A stretch of DNA of 40,886 nt from Cruorifilaria tuberocauda (lineage: Eukaryota; Nematoda; Chromadorea; Rhabditida; Onchocercidae). The stretch lies in the NCBI GenBank assembly GCA_013365365.1, contig JABVXU010000476.1, positions 1-40,886 on the forward strand, given 5' to 3'. A program made the position numbers and the translations under genes. Below the pieces are notes generated by a model. It was not told where the DNA came from, made no database searches, and saw only the letters and a list, made by a program, of their open reading frames with translations. Shown here in pieces: positions 37,740-40,886 of the stretch (positions are counted from its first letter, which is position 1; each line of letters starts with the position of its first letter).

Positions 37740-38712
37740 ATGCTTTCCATAAGTGAATGCATACGATGGACGGGTATTACGATTTTCGAAATTTGGTTGC
37801 ATGCTGTTGGATTACTTATTTTTTCCGTTCTTATTGTAAGTGAGTCCCATATTCTTTTGAATAATATCGAAAAAGATGGATCAGGAGTATTTCCATCTCA
37901 AATTAATCAAATTAAACACTGTAAGAAATATTTTTTTTGTCTGAAAATGGAAGGAAGAAACCAAACTAAAGCTACTGCAATAAAAATGTTGATAAATTTA
38001 CTGATTAATCTACAGATTAGAAACTTTGCTAGTACTCTTCCTTCTTTATAATTTATCGCAGTATTTTAGGGTAGCTTTATATAATCTGCAGGTGATGAAA
38101 ATCGAGATTTACTCGAGTCTGACCTATTGGCATGTGTTTACGCCGTTGTTTATCGTCACTGCACTCAACTTATATTTCCTGTTCATCGTCCTTGTACGAG
38201 CAATAGTAGAGGAGAAGCAATGCAAAGATCCCATTTTGAAGTATTTTTTTATCTTGTTTATTTTTCAGTTATCCGGCAACCGATTGCTTTTTTTTAGGTT
38301 AAGATTTCTTGGTAGGTTGATAGAAAGAGGAGCGCTGGTAATTAAAAATTATTGTTCAAAAAAGAAGTCTTGCCTTACGTGAAATTACTGTAGTTAACTT
38401 AATTGAAGAATTCTGTCATTCACATTTGTTGGGGAGATAGAAATTTCTGATATTTTCAAAAATGATTCTAATTAGTAAATTCAAATAGCTCTCTTATAAT
38501 CAACTATTCATAGAACTGTTTGGAATTTCAGGCATGCATTTGGCTGGGTAAGACTTGTTATGATTGGGATATTTGAAGCGTTGTTATGTTACAAGGTGAA
38601 TGGTGACTTAGAGGATGGACAGGTCGCAGTTCAGTCTTCATATGGCATTGTTTTCTTGCCTATATGGGTGCTAATGGCTGTGTTATGTTTCCAAGCATTT
38701 CGTTTGTTATGA
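37740..38712 (+). CDS. TMEM203: TMEM203-like four-helix membrane protein
   Basis: Three exons, 37740-37835, 38092-38240 and 38532-38712, join in phase with GT-AG introns to give 141 residues (human TMEM203 136). The pattern follows the family closely: an N-terminal xxSxxExxRWxGxxxFEIWLHxxGLLIFSVLI helix, then SSLTYWHVFTPLFIVTALNL, a charged loop ending KDPILK, a third helix with FEALLCYKV, and a C-terminal helix LPIWVLMAVLCFQAFRLL. Four hydrophobic segments and no signal peptide indicate an integral endomembrane protein. In mammals TMEM203 is an ER/lysosome protein linked to calcium stores and STING signalling; its role in nematodes is not inferred here. Exon 2 ends at AA|GTATTT; reading past that donor gives a long frame that does not fit the family. 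An AATAAA lies about 170 bases after the stop. Confidence 0.86.
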
Positions 38713-38881
38713 CAGTTTGTTTCTTTTGAATTTCTATGAATGGCTATTGTTCTGATGCATAACATTATAATTGGAAAACAAATAGAAATGATAGTTATTT
38801 AAAAGAGGGGTAAATATTGATCAGAATTAGAACATGACAGTATTAAAATAAGGAAAGTAATGCCTGATTTATTTTCGCATT

Positions 38882-38887
38882 AATAAA
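38882..38887 (+). terminator. Putative polyadenylation signal AATAAA
   Basis: First clear AATAAA downstream of the TMEM203-like stop at 38710-38712. Motif and position only. Confidence 0.4.
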
Positions 38888-39471
38888 TGAAATGTTGATC
38901 CACATATGATTTATATATTCAGCAATGATATACATTCAGCTGTATATTCAGCTATGTATTTAAATGCTGACAACAAGAACACAAAGGGAGCATTTAACAA
39001 TGAGTTTTTCCATTACTTTTAGAATAAAAAGTTATAGAATTCTACTGTGCATGTCTAAGGTATTAAATAATTGCGCCGTCATATTACTCACTTCGACTTC
39101 GGATATTTTGTGAGTGTTTACAGTTTCAGTGATTTTACCTTGCTAAATTTGTTGTTTTTTACAGATGAATTATGCCTGTTCAAACCTGCTTCTGAATTAA
39201 TATACTACTCAACTCGTTTTTTATGGTATATATTTATTCTGAATTTTCCATCACAATGACATTAAGTACATAATGACGAAATAAGATTTCTTTTCTTTTT
39301 TCACCACAAGCTCTTTGCTGCATAGCTTAAAGCAAAAAAAAATTATTGATCCAACATAATCGTATTCTGCTATACTAAGTTTTAAATCCAAAACTTTCTA
39401 TAAGTAAAAATCTTAAACGTTTTAGAAGGCAAAATATTTCAGATCTGAGAATAAAACAGAATAACATAAGT
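38888..39471. other. Convergent 3' flanks of TMEM203-like gene and ERI-1
   Basis: AT-rich sequence. Around 38909-38963 the motif TATATTCAGC/TATACATTCAGC recurs three times. No gene is supported. Confidence 0.5.
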
Positions 39472-40886
39472 TCAATCGCCCTCATCGCATGTGTCACAGT
39501 CTAAATATTCACCGCTGATAAACGAATCATGGCTTATCTGCTGTATTACATATGGAAGGTTATCTCTCCAAGCTTGGCGCTCCCGATCTTCCCTATTCAT
39601 GTCTGATAGAGGCACTTTTGCCTAAAAGTGTATTGATTGAGTGGCATAAGACTAAGGGAATCAATCCAGTTATCAGCATTTTTCGAAAATATTAACAGCG
39701 ATTAAGATTCCAATCTTTTCTCAGCCCAATGCTTTTTCCTTTAGAAATTGTTTGGTCATAAACTTACTTTTTCATCTTCCTTAATCCGGACAAGCTTTTC
39801 GTTAACCTGGAAACATTCGTGTTTCTCACGCAAAAATTTTTTTTGGATCATTTTTTACCCAAAAATATGTTTCGATTTTGTAAAGCTGAACTTTTGAAAA
39901 TTGTACATGAAAGGAATGGCAGGCCTTGCCAATCTTAATTTGTCGACAGTTAAAAAATAAAGCATGCTAGGAAACAAAAGAAAAGAATATACCCTTAACT
40001 CAGATCTATCTCCTAACATTTTTATAACAATTCTCGCAATGTTTTTGGAATCATCGAGTCCGGAATGTTGGCGACCTTCGAATTTCATATTGAGGAATGT
40101 CAACATCTCATTTAGATTAATTTTTTGCGTCAAATGCTCTAGAAATTTCATTATTAGTGTTTGCTTCATGGACCGGGACGAAGGTTAAGTTAGCTTCATT
40201 TAAAAAGACGATAATGAATAAGCAAGCAAGTAATGTTCATAATGAAATTAATTAACGTTACTTTTATAGTATCTATTTGTGAACGACCTTCGAATGTTGA
40301 TGTAAAAGCGAAAATCATGAGGGACGGTACTTAATTTACTCTGCAACATATAAAATGGGATTAATGTATGACGAAATATTTCATCAAGACTTTTAAACTT
40401 GAAATTGATCAACAAGAAATGTGTTAGGACAAATATCGTACCTGAATGCATTGCATTTGAAAAAATTTAGCGATATCCCACGGCCTAAATATATCGATAA
40501 TAAGTGAGAAAAAAGAGTAAACACAGAACAAAATCAATATATTAACATCAATCTTTGTAATCATATGGTGATTAATGAGTTATATGTATTTCAGAATTTT
40601 CTTCCACGTCCTAATTTACTAAAAAGATTTAAACATATGAACAAACCCATCAGTTACAAAGGCGTAGCGGACATCTTTCTGTCCTAAACGATGTAATTGC
40701 ATCCAGGCTCGAAAGGAATCCAGAACATCAGTGAATGGTAAAGATTTGTCAACCATTTCTTGAGTAACACCCGTAAACGTGGAACAAAATTCACTAAGTT
40801 GCGGATTCACTACCGGTCGTACGTATGAATGGAAAATATCGATCTGGAAGACAGTTCTTCGAGATTGAAACATAGCGAAATAGAAC
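39472..40886 (-). CDS. eri-1: ERI-1 / 3'hExo DEDDh exoribonuclease, 3' part only
   Basis: 3'-5' exoribonuclease of the ERI1/3'hExo family, which trims histone mRNA and 5.8S rRNA ends and, in C. elegans, works with Dicer in endogenous siRNA pathways. Exons: 40647 to the window edge, 40442-40484, 40262-40340, 39993-40138, 39768-39806 and 39472-39621 (stop at 39472-39474). All are in phase, giving about 240 visible residues. The visible nuclease region has FHSYVRPVVNPQLSEFC, FTGVTQEMVDKSLPF, TDGPWDIAKFFQMQC (Exo II aspartate) and GRQHSGLDDSKNIARI (Exo III histidine and aspartate). The Exo I DFEAT motif and any SAP domain lie outside the window. After ELRVNEKLVRIKEDEK comes a tail of about 49 residues ending in an acidic, cysteine-containing stretch (GEYLDCDTCDEGD). 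It is truncated by the window edge, not by mutation. Confidence 0.94.

Noticed and set aside
38241..38382. Longer exon 2 of the TMEM203-like gene
   Set aside because: Reading past AA|GTATTT gives a Phe/Leu/Arg-rich stretch that does not match the family, while splicing to 38532 restores the third and fourth helices.
1..40886. CRISPR array, insertion sequence, rRNA or transposase
   Set aside because: I saw no regularly spaced repeats, no terminal inverted repeats with a transposase, and no rRNA signature.

Overview
The window is eukaryotic and fits a nematode, most likely a filarial-type parasite. It is strongly AT-rich and has no bacterial-style operons. Genes are split into many 40-200 nt exons with GT-AG introns whose acceptors resemble the TTTTCAG type. 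Two genes begin a few bases after a trans-splice-like AG acceptor. One gene carries a DB module, which is known mainly from nematodes. The species is inferred from style only; no ribosomal, mitochondrial or spliced-leader marker is present.

Layout from left to right. 1-7.7 kb: a plus-strand uncharacterised Asn/Ser-rich protein (2110-4735), then a stretch with only isolated candidate exons. 7.7-10.2 kb: a minus-strand DB-module gene, with a tRNA-Ser(GCT) just upstream (10617-10698, minus). 11.4-14.9 kb: a plus-strand gene of unknown function whose 3' exons can be joined in phase. 15.5-17.8 kb: a weak minus-strand coding signal, either an unrecognised gene or a remnant. 19.0-32.4 kb: SMC2 (the condensin ATPase, MIX-1 in C. 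elegans), reconstructed as 27 exons encoding 1220 residues, with a possible nested plus-strand remnant in intron 17. 32.4-35.1 kb: mostly non-coding, with three short coding-like frames. 35.1-37.1 kb: ETFB, complete in five exons (256 residues, minus). 37.7-38.7 kb: a TMEM203-like four-helix membrane protein (plus, three exons, 141 residues), head-to-head with ETFB. 39.5-40.9 kb: the 3' part of an ERI-1/3'hExo exonuclease (minus), truncated by the right edge.

The recognised genes do not form one pathway. SMC2 acts in chromosome condensation, ETFB in mitochondrial electron transfer from acyl-CoA dehydrogenases, TMEM203 in endomembranes, and ERI-1 in small-RNA and histone/rRNA 3'-end processing. 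The window is therefore ordinary nematode gene neighbourhood plus several unexplained coding-like segments. I saw no convincing new system. The best leads are the segment inside SMC2 intron 17, the minus-strand cluster at 15.5-17.8 kb, and the short plus-strand frames between SMC2 and ETFB.
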